The notes under the pieces: model-generated | Databases searched by the model: none | Told to the model about the DNA's origin: nothing | What the model saw: only the letters and a program-made list of their open reading frames with translations | In this document: piece by piece, positions 7,470 to 16,477 of the stretch | How positions within the stretch are numbered: position 1 is the stretch's first letter | Layout of the letters: the number at the start of each line of letters is the position of its first letter | Assembly (NCBI GenBank): GCA_021286935.1 | Contig: JAJTBI010000024.1 | Coordinates: 1 to 32,658, forward strand | Direction of reading: 5' to 3' | Source: Geobacteraceae bacterium | Lineage (GTDB): Bacteria; Desulfobacterota; Desulfuromonadia; Geobacterales; Pseudopelobacteraceae | Length of the DNA: 32,658 nt | Translations under genes and position numbers: made by a program

Positions 7470-10400
7470 TCAGGCGGTCTGCCAATGAATCTGAGCAACC
7501 TGGGTGCCTGAAGAGTTGTAGATGGTGTAATCTGTGGTCCCGGCAACTCCTGAACTGGCTACAGCTGTATCACCTACCAGCGTTAACCCACTCAGGTTGA
7601 TCGAGTCTCCAGAGTCAGCCTTGATCCAGATTTGAGATCCGTTGCCGCCATCGACAAAATTCCGCACGTCAAGGCTAACAATGCTTAGGTCGGTGCTGGT
7701 ACTATCCCTGATATCCAGTATTTCCATGTTATTGGTTACACTGGCAAGGGTGGTCAGTGAGTAGCTGCTCCCGAGGTTAAAGAGCTTAATGGTATCACCG
7801 CCACCATAAGCCCAACTGGTGTTGTTTTCTCCATTCACTTGTGACGGAAGATTGCCATTTGCAACAGTCCCCTGGGCATCTACATAGAATAGATCGTCAC
7901 CGTCTCCGCCAAAGGCGCTATCACGGCCTGTCTGAACATCAAGTGTATCGTTACCGGCGTAGCCGTAGATGGTATCACTACCCAGGCCACCGTTTATCAC
8001 GTTGTTGGCTGCATCACCGTACAGGCTGTCGTTGTAGGATGAACCGATCAGATTTTCAATGCTTGAGAGTGTATCGCCGGCAGCATGCCCACCTGATGTG
8101 ACGCCGCTGGTCAGGTTGACTGATACTCCGGCTGTGGAACCTTGATAACTGGCGGTATCGCTGCCGGTTCCACCATACAGGGTATCGGCGCCAGCTCCAC
8201 CGAGCAGCAGGTCATCTCCAGCACCGCCGGACAGGATGTTGTTGTTGAGATCACCGAACAGGCTGTCACTAAAGGCTGATCCGGTCAGGTTTTCAAAGCC
8301 GCTGAGAGAGTCTCCGGCTGCATGGCCCCCTGTATTTCCTGATAAGGCGTTGACTGTAACTGAGACTCCTGCATCAGAGTGCTCATAACTGGCGGTATCA
8401 CTACCACTACCACCAATCATGGTGTCAGCTCCGGCACCACCTTCAATGATGTTGGCGGAGCCATCGCCGGTAATGGTGTCTGCATAGACCGATCCGATGA
8501 TGTTTTCAATGTTGCTGAGGGAGTCATTGCCGGCACCACCACTGACGTTGACACCAGTGTTGGCTAGGTTAACCGTGACAAAGGCGCTGGCATCTGCATA
8601 GGAAACCGTGTCACTGCCCCCCATACCGTTAATGATGTCATTACCCAATCCGCCAATAATCAGGTTGTCAAGGTTATCGCCGGTTAAGGTGTCGTTATAG
8701 GCAGAGCCGATTAGGTTTTCGATACCGGTCAAGCTAACGGTTGCACCATCTGAGTTGGTACCGCTACCGTTGATGGTGATAGCAACCGCTGCTCCGGCAT
8801 CGGCAAAGCTGGCTGTGTCAGTACCGGTGCCTCCGATCAGGGTATCAGCACCACCGGCCCCGGCAACCAGCAGGTCATCTCCCGCCCCCCCGTTCAGAAT
8901 ATTAGCGCCGGCATTTCCGGTAAGAGCATCATTGTAGGCTGACCCCAACAGGTTTTCAAAGTTGCTCAGGGTATCGCTACCTGCCCCAACAGTGTCCTGG
9001 GCGGTAGCCAGTCCGAGGTTTACCGTGACACCTATGGCCGCGTTGGCGTAACTGGCGGTGTCTGTACCAGAACCGCCATTAAGAGTGTCATTTCCACCTC
9101 CACCTTCAATGATGTTGTTGCTGGTGTCCCCCACCAGGGTTTCCCCCACTGAAGAACCGATGATGTTTTCAATGCTTATGTACGTGTCGTTGTCAGTATT
9201 GACGCCAGTAAGCAGGTTGACATCGCGTCCACCGGCGGCAGTGGCATAGGAAACCGTGTCAGAACCGCCCCCGCCATTCAGGGTGTCGGCTCCAGCGCCA
9301 CCATCCAGTACGTCGTCACCTGCGGTACCGACGATGGTGTCGGCATGGCTGGAGGCGATGATCCGTTCGATACTGACCAGGGTGTCACTGCCGGCTGCAC
9401 CGGTAACCGTGCCGCTTGCAAGATCTATGTTGACGGCCCCGGTGGCATCGGCGTAGTTGGCAGTATCAAACCCGCTGCCGCCATCCAGCAGGTCGTTGCC
9501 CAGGCCGCCGGTCAGGGTGTTATCGTAATTATCTCCGTACAGTGAATCGTTAAATGACGTGCCGATGATGTTTTCAATTTCAAAGAAGGTATCTCCTTCG
9601 GCATCGCCGGTCATGGAGGCAGCTCTGGAACTGTTGTTGTCAATGTCAACCAGTACGCCGGTATTGGCATGGGCGTAGGATACGGTGTCGTTGCCAGTGC
9701 CACCCTTTAGCACATCTGCCCCCACCAGGCCTTCAAGGGTGTCGTTTCCAGCTCCACCGATCAGAGTATTAATGGCCGAATTGCCGACCAGCTGGTCGTC
9801 GTAGGCAGAGCCGTACAGGCTGTTGATATTGGTGTAGGTGTCACCGGCGGCATCTCCGCTGTTCGTTACTTGGCCGCCATTGGTAAATAGGGTGGTGGTC
9901 AGGTTGGCCGTCACACCAGTACCGGCAGCCGTTGTGATGCCGAGCGAGGCTAAATAGCTGTTGCCAGCATTGGCATAACTGGCAATAGCCGATGTGCCGT
10001 TGCCGCGGATGACGTCATTACCGACAAACCCTTCAATCATCCCCCGACCATAGAGGTTGTTGTCTGCTTGATTTCCGTAGACCCAGTCTCCCTGACTGGC
10101 GGTTATATTTTCCATGTTGACTACGGTTTTACCGGCTGCATCACCGGTCATAATGATTCCCAATGCGGTATTTTGAGCTGCAGTCAGCAGTGATGCAGTG
10201 GTTGAGGCACCACCCCAATCAATATACCAGGTGTCAACACCAGTGCCGCCATCAATGTAATCTGCGCCGTAACTGCTGCGGATCGTGTTGTTGTCCGCAT
10301 TACCAATAATAGTGTCATTCCACTGGCTGCCGACAATGTGCTCAATGTTGCTCAGAGTGTCATTACCACTACCGCCGTTGACAGCACCGGTTGTAAGGTT

Positions 10401-13400
10401 GACGTTGACCCCGGCAATAGCGTTGCGGTAGTCAACGTAGTCGTTCAGTGTGCTTCCGCCAATAATTACGTTGTTTTCAGTGCTGGCATAGACATAGGCG
10501 GTGTTGCTGCCCAGGGCAGTGTAGTTTTCAATACTGATCAGGGTGGCAGAACCGCTGGGAAAGCTGATGGAACCGGAAAAGAGATTGACTGTGCTCTGGC
10601 CAGAGCCGGTATAATTTGAAACCAGCGTGTCATTGCCGCTTCCACCGTCAATAATATCAATGGTGCTGTCATAGGCACTGAAGGTAATGACATCATCACC
10701 TGCTTCACCATACAGCCGGGCAGCGCCGACCAGATCATCATTCAGTGTGTCGTTTCCTGTGCCACCATACAAGATGTCTGTGCCGGCCCCACCGGTAACA
10801 ATGTCGTTACCAGCGCCTGCGGTCAGGGTGTTGGCGTTGGTATCACCGGCCAGAGTATCGTTGTAGGCAGAGCCGATCAGATTCTGAATGTTGGTGTAGC
10901 TGTCTCCTGCTGCATCACCGGTGTTGCCTGCCGGAGCTGCAAGTGATGCAGTAACGCCGGTCCCGGCGCCCTGGTCGGCACTATGCTCGTAGCTGGCGGT
11001 GTTGGTACCGGTACCTCCATCCAGAATGTCGGCTCCAGCCATCCCCTCAAGGACATCGTCTCCATCACCACCCAACAGGGTGTTAATCTCTCCGTTTCCA
11101 ATCAATGTGTCGTTGAAGCCGGAACCGGTCAGGTTTTCAATGCCGTCGTAGGTATCGCCAGCTGCATCACCTTCATTGCTGAAGCCCGATAGTCCTGTGG
11201 TAAGCGATGCCTTGACGTAACTGGCAGCATGAGCATAGCTTGCCGTATCGGTGTCACTACCGCCGATTAACTGATCAGCGCCAGCCATCCCCTCCAGGGT
11301 GTCGTTACCGATACTACCTTCTATGCGGTTATTGCCGCTGTCGCCGATCAAGGTGTCATTCAGAGCGGTGCCGATCATGTTCTCGATGCCACTGTAAGTG
11401 TCGCCTAGGGCGTCGTTTGTTTGTACAACCGCTGGTCCTGCGGTAAAAAGACTGGTTAGCGATGAAACAACCCCTACGGTTGAGTTGGCATAGCTGACCG
11501 TATCAGTGCCGTTACCACCGATAAAACTGTCTCCTGCTGCCAGGCCTTCCAGCAGGTCGTTACCATCGCCACCGGTGAGCACGTTGGCATCGGTGTTACC
11601 TATCAGGGTATCGTCGTAGGCGGTGCCGGTTAGGTTCTCAATATTGGTAAAGGTGTCGCCGGCTGCATCATTGGTCTGTGCAAGTGGTGTAAGGAGTAAT
11701 GATGGGTCAAGGGTTGCAACTATACCGGCCTGGGAGACCGCGTAACTGACCGTGTCGTTACCACTGCGGCCATCAAAGGCGTTGGCCTGGATGCCTGCAG
11801 CGCCGGTGAAGGTGTCATTATACCCGCTACCGGTCAGGTTTTCGATGGAGATCAGGGTGTCGCCGTCTGCTTCGCCCTGGGTGCCGGTATTGCTGGTCAG
11901 GCTAACGGTTACGGCGCTTGTGGCATAGGCATAGCTGGCGGTATCGGTGCCGTCACCGCCGTTCAGGGTGTCGCCATTGCCCAGCCCGATCAGTGTGTCG
12001 TCACCTGCCAGACCGGTTAATGTATTGGCTTGGGCATCACCGATCAGTGTGTCGCCATAAGAGGAGCCGGTCAGGTTTTCAATGTTGACGTAGGTGTCGC
12101 CTGCTGCCTCATTTGTGTTGGCAAGCAGCCCGGTTTGTAAGGCTGCAACAACACCCGTAGTGGCATTGATATAGGTGGCAGTGTCAACACCTTGGCCACC
12201 GTCAAGGGCGTCACTGCCCAACCCGCCATCCAGCGTGTCATTGCCGGTTTGGCCGAAGAGTGTATCGTTACCGGTCTCTCCATGCACCAGATCGTGTCCT
12301 GCTCCGGCATAGACGGTGTCATTTCCATCCCCGGCAAAAAATTCGTAGCCTACACCGGCCCGTGGCAATACCATCATATAACCCGAAGTGCCAGGGACCG
12401 TAAAATCACCCTCTGTGGTGGCTTCACGCCAGGTCAAGGTTATGTTGTTCGTGACTTCAAAGTTAAGCGGGCCGGTTTTGCCCGTGACCGTGATGTCAGC
12501 TCCAAAGTCTACTGCGTCGACAGTGCTGTCACTGACGTTGTAAACAATCTGGATATCCTGGCCATAACCGAAGATGTCGGTTGATGGGGTGATGCTCCAG
12601 GTGTTGGCAGAAACCTGGCTTACGCCGGTTCCCTGAATCTTAAAGTCAATGCCTAAACTCTGTAGCTGGGCAAGTTTCGTTGCGCTAACCACCATTTCTA
12701 TGGCGGATACCTCAGAGAAGTTGTTGAAGGTCAGGTGCAGAGTTTTGGACCACTGTGCGATTCCTGAACTAAAGGCCGCATTATGATCAATAGTATCGTT
12801 ACCAGCTGTGCCATAGATCAATTCACGGGTTGATTGGCCGGCAGGACCGGACCGTTGCTCCAGCTGAGCAGATGTGAGGTTAGCGTCATACGCACCCAAG
12901 GGGATGTCGGTACGACCTGAAGGTGTAACCTTGAATTCTCTTGAAGTATACATGGTTTGAGTAAAGTTCGGCTGCTCACCCAAGCCCAGGCCGTTCAAAA
13001 GATCCTGGACACTTACTTCTGTCTTTTTACCTACACGATATACCGGAGGTTGGGGAGTTGTTGTCGGCGTAACCGTTGCAGCAACTTCGCCCTCGCCCTC
13101 ACCGCTGCCTCCCATACCAGGGCCTTTTCCTGGTCCTTTGCCCAACGATGCTCCAGCACTTACCTTGGCTATGGGGGCTGGTGGTGCGGGTAGCTCTGGT
13201 TCATCCTGATTTTGTCTGCCGGCATCTTCATCAATCAGTCGTGCAGCATCAATATGTTCCGTAACAACCCGCAGGCTTCCGGCTTTGGCTGGATTACTGT
13301 GGCCTGTCAGTTTGAAAAGGTGGTCAAGGGTGTCTTTGGATGTGTTAAAAATAACGTTGTGCGGGGTGTTACTGGCAGCATCCAGTGCGCCGTTGGAGAT

Positions 13401-13589
13401 GATGACATAGGAACCATCGGTAAAGCCGAGTACCAAATCAATGTCAGCAATATCGACAGATTGAAGCTGTTCCTCTAGTCGTGGAACAAGAATGGTGCCA
13501 TCTGTCTCGACCCGTGCCTGTTCAACCCGGCCTTCGGCAATTGCCTTGAGAAGCTGCTTATTGTCTTCTGTTTTGGTCTCGTTAGCCAT
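7470..13589 (-). CDS. Giant RTX-repeat adhesin, type I secretion substrate
   Basis: 2039 residues from the ATG at 13589 (MANETK), with AGGAG 8 nt upstream; an open frame to 13616 lacks such a site. Residues about 1-125 form an N-terminal domain with DIADIDLVLGFTDGSYVIISNGAL, reminiscent of the retention end of LapA/BapA-type adhesins. Then come a Pro/Gly linker (125-185), a non-repeat beta-rich region (about 275-410), and about 18 repeats of roughly 80-95 residues up to about 1880. Each repeat combines GGxGxDxLxGG nonapeptides (Ca2+-binding), a TDTASY strand and an IENLxGSxYNDTL strand. The C-terminus, with MEILDIRD, VRNFVDGG, DYTIYNSSGTQVAQIHW and a hydrophobic end, looks like a type I secretion signal. 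I saw no cysteine and no LapG-type TAAG cleavage motif. Expected role: cell-surface or biofilm adhesin secreted by the flanking exporter. Confidence 0.93.
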   Translation of the reverse strand: MANETKTEDNKQLLKAIAEGRVEQARVETDGTILVPRLEEQLQSVDIADIDLVLGFTDGSYVIISNGALDAASNTPHNVIFNTSKDTLDHLFKLTGHSNPAKAGSLRVVTEHIDAARLIDEDAGRQNQDEPELPAPPAPIAKVSAGASLGKGPGKGPGMGGSGEGEGEVAATVTPTTTPQPPVYRVGKKTEVSVQDLLNGLGLGEQPNFTQTMYTSREFKVTPSGRTDIPLGAYDANLTSAQLEQRSGPAGQSTRELIYGTAGNDTIDHNAAFSSGIAQWSKTLHLTFNNFSEVSAIEMVVSATKLAQLQSLGIDFKIQGTGVSQVSANTWSITPSTDIFGYGQDIQIVYNVSDSTVDAVDFGADITVTGKTGPLNFEVTNNITLTWREATTEGDFTVPGTSGYMMVLPRAGVGYEFFAGDGNDTVYAGAGHDLVHGETGNDTLFGQTGNDTLDGGLGSDALDGGQGVDTATYINATTGVVAALQTGLLANTNEAAGDTYVNIENLTGSSYGDTLIGDAQANTLTGLAGDDTLIGLGNGDTLNGGDGTDTASYAYATSAVTVSLTSNTGTQGEADGDTLISIENLTGSGYNDTFTGAAGIQANAFDGRSGNDTVSYAVSQAGIVATLDPSLLLTPLAQTNDAAGDTFTNIENLTGTAYDDTLIGNTDANVLTGGDGNDLLEGLAAGDSFIGGNGTDTVSYANSTVGVVSSLTSLFTAGPAVVQTNDALGDTYSGIENMIGTALNDTLIGDSGNNRIEGSIGNDTLEGMAGADQLIGGSDTDTASYAHAASYVKASLTTGLSGFSNEGDAAGDTYDGIENLTGSGFNDTLIGNGEINTLLGGDGDDVLEGMAGADILDGGTGTNTASYEHSADQGAGTGVTASLAAPAGNTGDAAGDSYTNIQNLIGSAYNDTLAGDTNANTLTAGAGNDIVTGGAGTDILYGGTGNDTLNDDLVGAARLYGEAGDDVITFSAYDSTIDIIDGGSGNDTLVSNYTGSGQSTVNLFSGSISFPSGSATLISIENYTALGSNTAYVYASTENNVIIGGSTLNDYVDYRNAIAGVNVNLTTGAVNGGSGNDTLSNIEHIVGSQWNDTIIGNADNNTIRSSYGADYIDGGTGVDTWYIDWGGASTTASLLTAAQNTALGIIMTGDAAGKTVVNMENITASQGDWVYGNQADNNLYGRGMIEGFVGNDVIRGNGTSAIASYANAGNSYLASLGITTAAGTGVTANLTTTLFTNGGQVTNSGDAAGDTYTNINSLYGSAYDDQLVGNSAINTLIGGAGNDTLEGLVGADVLKGGTGNDTVSYAHANTGVLVDIDNNSSRAASMTGDAEGDTFFEIENIIGTSFNDSLYGDNYDNTLTGGLGNDLLDGGSGFDTANYADATGAVNIDLASGTVTGAAGSDTLVSIERIIASSHADTIVGTAGDDVLDGGAGADTLNGGGGSDTVSYATAAGGRDVNLLTGVNTDNDTYISIENIIGSSVGETLVGDTSNNIIEGGGGNDTLNGGSGTDTASYANAAIGVTVNLGLATAQDTVGAGSDTLSNFENLLGSAYNDALTGNAGANILNGGAGDDLLVAGAGGADTLIGGTGTDTASFADAGAAVAITINGSGTNSDGATVSLTGIENLIGSAYNDTLTGDNLDNLIIGGLGNDIINGMGGSDTVSYADASAFVTVNLANTGVNVSGGAGNDSLSNIENIIGSVYADTITGDGSANIIEGGAGADTMIGGSGSDTASYEHSDAGVSVTVNALSGNTGGHAAGDSLSGFENLTGSAFSDSLFGDLNNNILSGGAGDDLLLGGAGADTLYGGTGSDTASYQGSTAGVSVNLTSGVTSGGHAAGDTLSSIENLIGSSYNDSLYGDAANNVINGGLGSDTIYGYAGNDTLDVQTGRDSAFGGDGDDLFYVDAQGTVANGNLPSQVNGENNTSWAYGGGDTIKLFNLGSSYSLTTLASVTNNMEILDIRDSTSTDLSIVSLDVRNFVDGGNGSQIWIKADSGDSINLSGLTLVGDTAVASSGVAGTTDYTIYNSSGTQVAQIHWQTA
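8020..12340 (-). repeat. About 18 tandem RTX/TDTASY/IENL repeats inside the adhesin gene
   Basis: The IEN(L/I)xGS marker occurs about 18 times (16 clear copies and two degenerate ones, IENYTALGS and MENITASQG, in the middle). Spacing is mostly 70-95 residues. The DNA copies have diverged, so the array is visible mainly at protein level. Bounds are approximate. The two degenerate copies flank a less regular central region (around 10080-10530). Confidence 0.88.
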
Positions 13590-13679
13590 GTGTGTATCTC
13601 CTGATGGGTCCCTCATGGTGACGAACTAACATAGCGAATACGCAACATTTGTTAGTATATCAGGTTTGTCAGTTGTTTT

Positions 13680-13699
13680 ACCAGCGTAGAACTGCTGGT
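13680..13699 (-). other. Short hairpin at the end of the MotA-like gene, before the adhesin gene
   Basis: ACCAGC and GCTGGT flank an 8-nt loop and touch the MotA-like stop codon. No T-run follows, so read-through into the adhesin gene 90 bp further is expected. The rest of the 13590-13698 spacer shows only the adhesin ribosome site and a weak CTAACA/TGTTAG pair; I see no convincing promoter. Confidence 0.35.
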
Positions 13700-15108
13700 T
13701 ATTCTTTGCCTGTAAGATGCTGCAATTTCTCATTGAGCCTGCGTTGCTCTTCCACCTGAATGGTCATTAAGCGGTGTGATTCCGTGAAGTCACCAGCCAT
13801 ACGTACCATCAGTTCTGATAGTTGTGTTGAGGTGTCAGCATTCCCTTTTTCCATAATGCCAAGAATGGTGCCCAGCTGCCGTCCGACACGCTGCAGTTCA
13901 CCTCTGAAGTTGTTGCTGGCCTCAGTATGCTCCGTAAGGGTCCGCAACATATCTGCCCGTTGCTTCTGGAAGTCTTCAACTTCGGAGTTAAGGGTACGGA
14001 GCTGCAGCTTGGCGTTTTCTGCCAGCCTTTCCTCAATACGTAGCAGTATGCGGGTTTCATCTCCTGAGGACAGGGATGAGCCTGATGCAGAAATGGTGAG
14101 TTCCTGGGCATCACGCAGCCTGCTGTCCGTACTTTCCGTGATTTCTGCAGTTTCTCTTGGTGCAAGATTTTGAGGAGTCTCAGCTGTTGTCTGTACCGTA
14201 ATATCACCAATATTTACCGGTTGGGTTGCTCCGGCAGGCATGGTGATTTTCAGATCAAGTGGCTTGGTGGGGCGTGCTAACACTTTACTTGCAGTGATGG
14301 CTTCACCGCCCAGCTGATCAAGGCCAAGCTTGAGTGCCCCTTTGCTGTAGGTAAACCCCTCATGTGCCAGGGCAAATTCAATATGCTGTGCAACCTCCGA
14401 ACCAAGCAGAGAGAGAATGTCGCCCTGGAAGCGACGGATTGCCACCATCATCAATCCCAGGATAATGGAGCCTAGCAGACCGAAAAGAGAGGCGGAAAAG
14501 GCGATGCCCATTGATTGCATCGGCGCCTTCATCCGTTCAATCATTGCACGAAATACCACAATCGGGTTGGCAGTCGACATATCAAGATCAGCAAAGCTGC
14601 TGATCAGGGCCGAGATGTCATTAAGGGTGGATAACAGCCCGATAAAGGTACCTAATAGACCCATACCGACCAACAGGCCGGTCAGATACTGAGGTAGTGC
14701 ATTGCGACGTGTCAGACGGCTGCCGGCCTTGACCAGTTCATGTTCAATAGCGGTCTGTTCCTGCTGGGAAATAGGGCGCCCACCGGATGCTGCAATCATC
14801 CTGAGTACATACGAGATGTCGCCATCATAGGCAATGGCCATATCCTGCAGGGTGGCAAGGTCAGTGTCGTTTCTGATAGCCGCTGAAAAATCAGTCAGTG
14901 TGCGTGCTTCACGCATAAGCTGAACTGCACAGCGTATGATTAGTGTGCCGCCGATCAAAATAATGACAAAGATCGTGTAGTTGATCTGGGGATGCGGATT
15001 ACGGACAATGGTGGATCTAATGGCATCAAAGTAGGTGATTGCGCCTACCAGAAGAAGCGCAAACGGCAGGATGACATACAGGTAGTACATGCGTAGTTGT
15101 TTAAACAT
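13699..15108 (-). CDS. MotA/TolQ/ExbB-like proton-channel protein with long cytoplasmic coiled-coil tail
   Basis: 469 residues from the ATG at 15108; a GTG three codons upstream is possible. Four hydrophobic segments lie at about 8-28, 42-62, 139-161 and 200-224. TM3 carries GLLVGMGLLGTFIGLLSTL and TM4 GIAFSASLFGLLGSIILG, the pore-lining pattern of MotA/TolQ/ExbB proteins. A cytoplasmic segment lies between TM2 and TM3, and a tail of about 245 residues follows TM4. The tail has a low-complexity linker and then a probable coiled coil (about 345-465). It overlaps the hlyD-like gene by 8 bp and lies directly before the adhesin gene. With the MotB-like protein it could form a proton-driven stator in the inner membrane. 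Ordinary flagellar MotA or TolQ are unlikely because neither flagellar nor tolRAB genes are present. Confidence 0.85.
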   Translation of the reverse strand: MFKQLRMYYLYVILPFALLLVGAITYFDAIRSTIVRNPHPQINYTIFVIILIGGTLIIRCAVQLMREARTLTDFSAAIRNDTDLATLQDMAIAYDGDISYVLRMIAASGGRPISQQEQTAIEHELVKAGSRLTRRNALPQYLTGLLVGMGLLGTFIGLLSTLNDISALISSFADLDMSTANPIVVFRAMIERMKAPMQSMGIAFSASLFGLLGSIILGLMMVAIRRFQGDILSLLGSEVAQHIEFALAHEGFTYSKGALKLGLDQLGGEAITASKVLARPTKPLDLKITMPAGATQPVNIGDITVQTTAETPQNLAPRETAEITESTDSRLRDAQELTISASGSSLSSGDETRILLRIEERLAENAKLQLRTLNSEVEDFQKQRADMLRTLTEHTEASNNFRGELQRVGRQLGTILGIMEKGNADTSTQLSELMVRMAGDFTESHRLMTIQVEEQRRLNEKLQHLTGKE

Positions 15109-16477
15109 AATCAGCACTCTCGTTGGGTAGCGTTGAAGGTAGTAATGCCAGATCAGGAATGGTTGTCAGTATAGATGCCCGGAAAGCCCCATCACGGAAT
15201 TTGAGGAGCGGTGACAGGAGATACGAAAGAATAGTGCGTTTGCCGACAACAATATCGGCACTGGCCGCCATACCGGGGATCAGGGCGCCGGGATGGCGGA
15301 CCCGCGAGGCCATGGTTGAGGCGTTGATCTCTACATTGACGCGATAGAAACGGGTACCACGTTCATCGGTGATCGTGTCGGCACTGACATCAGTTACCTG
15401 ACCATCCAGGGTGCCGAAGGTCGCATAGTCATAAGCACCGATCCGGACACGGGCATGCAGGCCCCGACGCAGGTTTGCACGGTCATTGGGGTTTGCGCGG
15501 GTCTCAATCACAATCCGTTGGTCGCTGGGGGTGATCTCAAGCAGGACTTCACTCGGTCTGACAACACCGCCGATGGTGGCGACATTCAGTTTGTTGATAA
15601 AACCTGAAACAGGGGCGCGGACAACGCCTCGGTCAACCCGGTCAACGTTGGTGCCGATTTCATGGCTTGCCTTTGCCAGTTCTTCTCGTACCTGGGTCAG
15701 GGCTGAAGATGCCTCAGCCCTGAAACGGGCTATGGCTTCACTGACCCGGGATTCAGCTTCTGATTGGGCGGCTCGAAGGCGCGGGTTTGCGGTTGTCGCC
15801 TCTGCAATCTGTGAGTTCAGGCGCTGTATGCGGGACTGGATTTCCAGAACTTCCATTTCTGATGCTGCATTATTTTTTCGCAGTCCCTCAATTACATGCA
15901 GCTGTTTGGTTAGGACATCCAGCTCGCCCTGTAAATTACGGCGTTTTGAGGCGATCTCTGTCAGCTCACTTCCTTTTTGAGAACTTTGGGCCCGCAGAAC
16001 GCGGATCTCCTCTGCCAGCTGAGAACGACGGGCTTGCCAGGCACTTGTTTCGACTTTTATAACGTTAGGGTCGTTTAAGTCTGCAGGAAAACTTATACTG
16101 CCCTGTCCGGTAAGCTCTGCAAGCAGACGTGCTTCACGACCGCGCAGTGCCGAGAGTTTGGATTGTTCCTGACCAAGGCTTGAACGGGCCTGGATGTCAG
16201 AAAGCTCCATGAGCGGTTGACCTGACGTAACGACCTGGCCTTCCTGGACAAGGATTTTTCTGACAATACCTCCTTCAAGATGCTGAACGATCTGGGACTT
16301 TCCTGCAGGCACAATGCGTCCCTCGGTTCTCACAATTACATCAACTCTGGTGAATGAGGCCCAGAGCATCAGGCAGATACTGCTTGCAAGAACAATAAGC
16401 ACGAACAGCTGCTGGGGAGATCGCTCTGAAAGAAACAGGTGTGTATGTTTTCGTATGTTATGAATTTTTTCTGTCAT
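15101..16477 (-). CDS. HlyD-family type I secretion membrane-fusion protein
   Basis: 458 residues. A short cytosolic N-terminus is followed by one membrane helix at about 22-42 (LFVLIVLASSICLMLWASF). The first half-barrel begins VRTEGRIVPAGKSQIVQHLEGGIV. A long coiled-coil hairpin (about 95-275) and a second barrel with RAPVSGFINKLNV and GGVVRPSEVLLEITP follow. The final part has LIPGMAASADIVVGKRTILSYLLSPLL, typical of type I adaptors, plus a C-terminal extension of about 40 residues beyond it. It should bridge the ABC exporter and the TolC-like channel across the periplasm. Start and stop are locked to neighbours: ATGA overlap with the MotB-like gene upstream and an 8-bp overlap with the MotA-like gene downstream. 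Confidence 0.94.
   Translation of the reverse strand: MTEKIHNIRKHTHLFLSERSPQQLFVLIVLASSICLMLWASFTRVDVIVRTEGRIVPAGKSQIVQHLEGGIVRKILVQEGQVVTSGQPLMELSDIQARSSLGQEQSKLSALRGREARLLAELTGQGSISFPADLNDPNVIKVETSAWQARRSQLAEEIRVLRAQSSQKGSELTEIASKRRNLQGELDVLTKQLHVIEGLRKNNAASEMEVLEIQSRIQRLNSQIAEATTANPRLRAAQSEAESRVSEAIARFRAEASSALTQVREELAKASHEIGTNVDRVDRGVVRAPVSGFINKLNVATIGGVVRPSEVLLEITPSDQRIVIETRANPNDRANLRRGLHARVRIGAYDYATFGTLDGQVTDVSADTITDERGTRFYRVNVEINASTMASRVRHPGALIPGMAASADIVVGKRTILSYLLSPLLKFRDGAFRASILTTIPDLALLPSTLPNESADYV

Noticed and set aside
8379..11446. Plus-strand open frames inside the adhesin gene
   Set aside because: They are antisense shadows of the Gly/Asp-rich repeats, without ribosome sites or recognisable domains.
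8020..12340. CRISPR-like or DNA-level tandem repeat array
   Set aside because: The repetition is protein-level RTX repetition with diverged codons and no constant repeat/spacer pattern.
13617..13698. Separate promoter for the adhesin gene
   Set aside because: A TATACT hexamer exists on the minus strand but no -35 at proper spacing; only short hairpins are seen.
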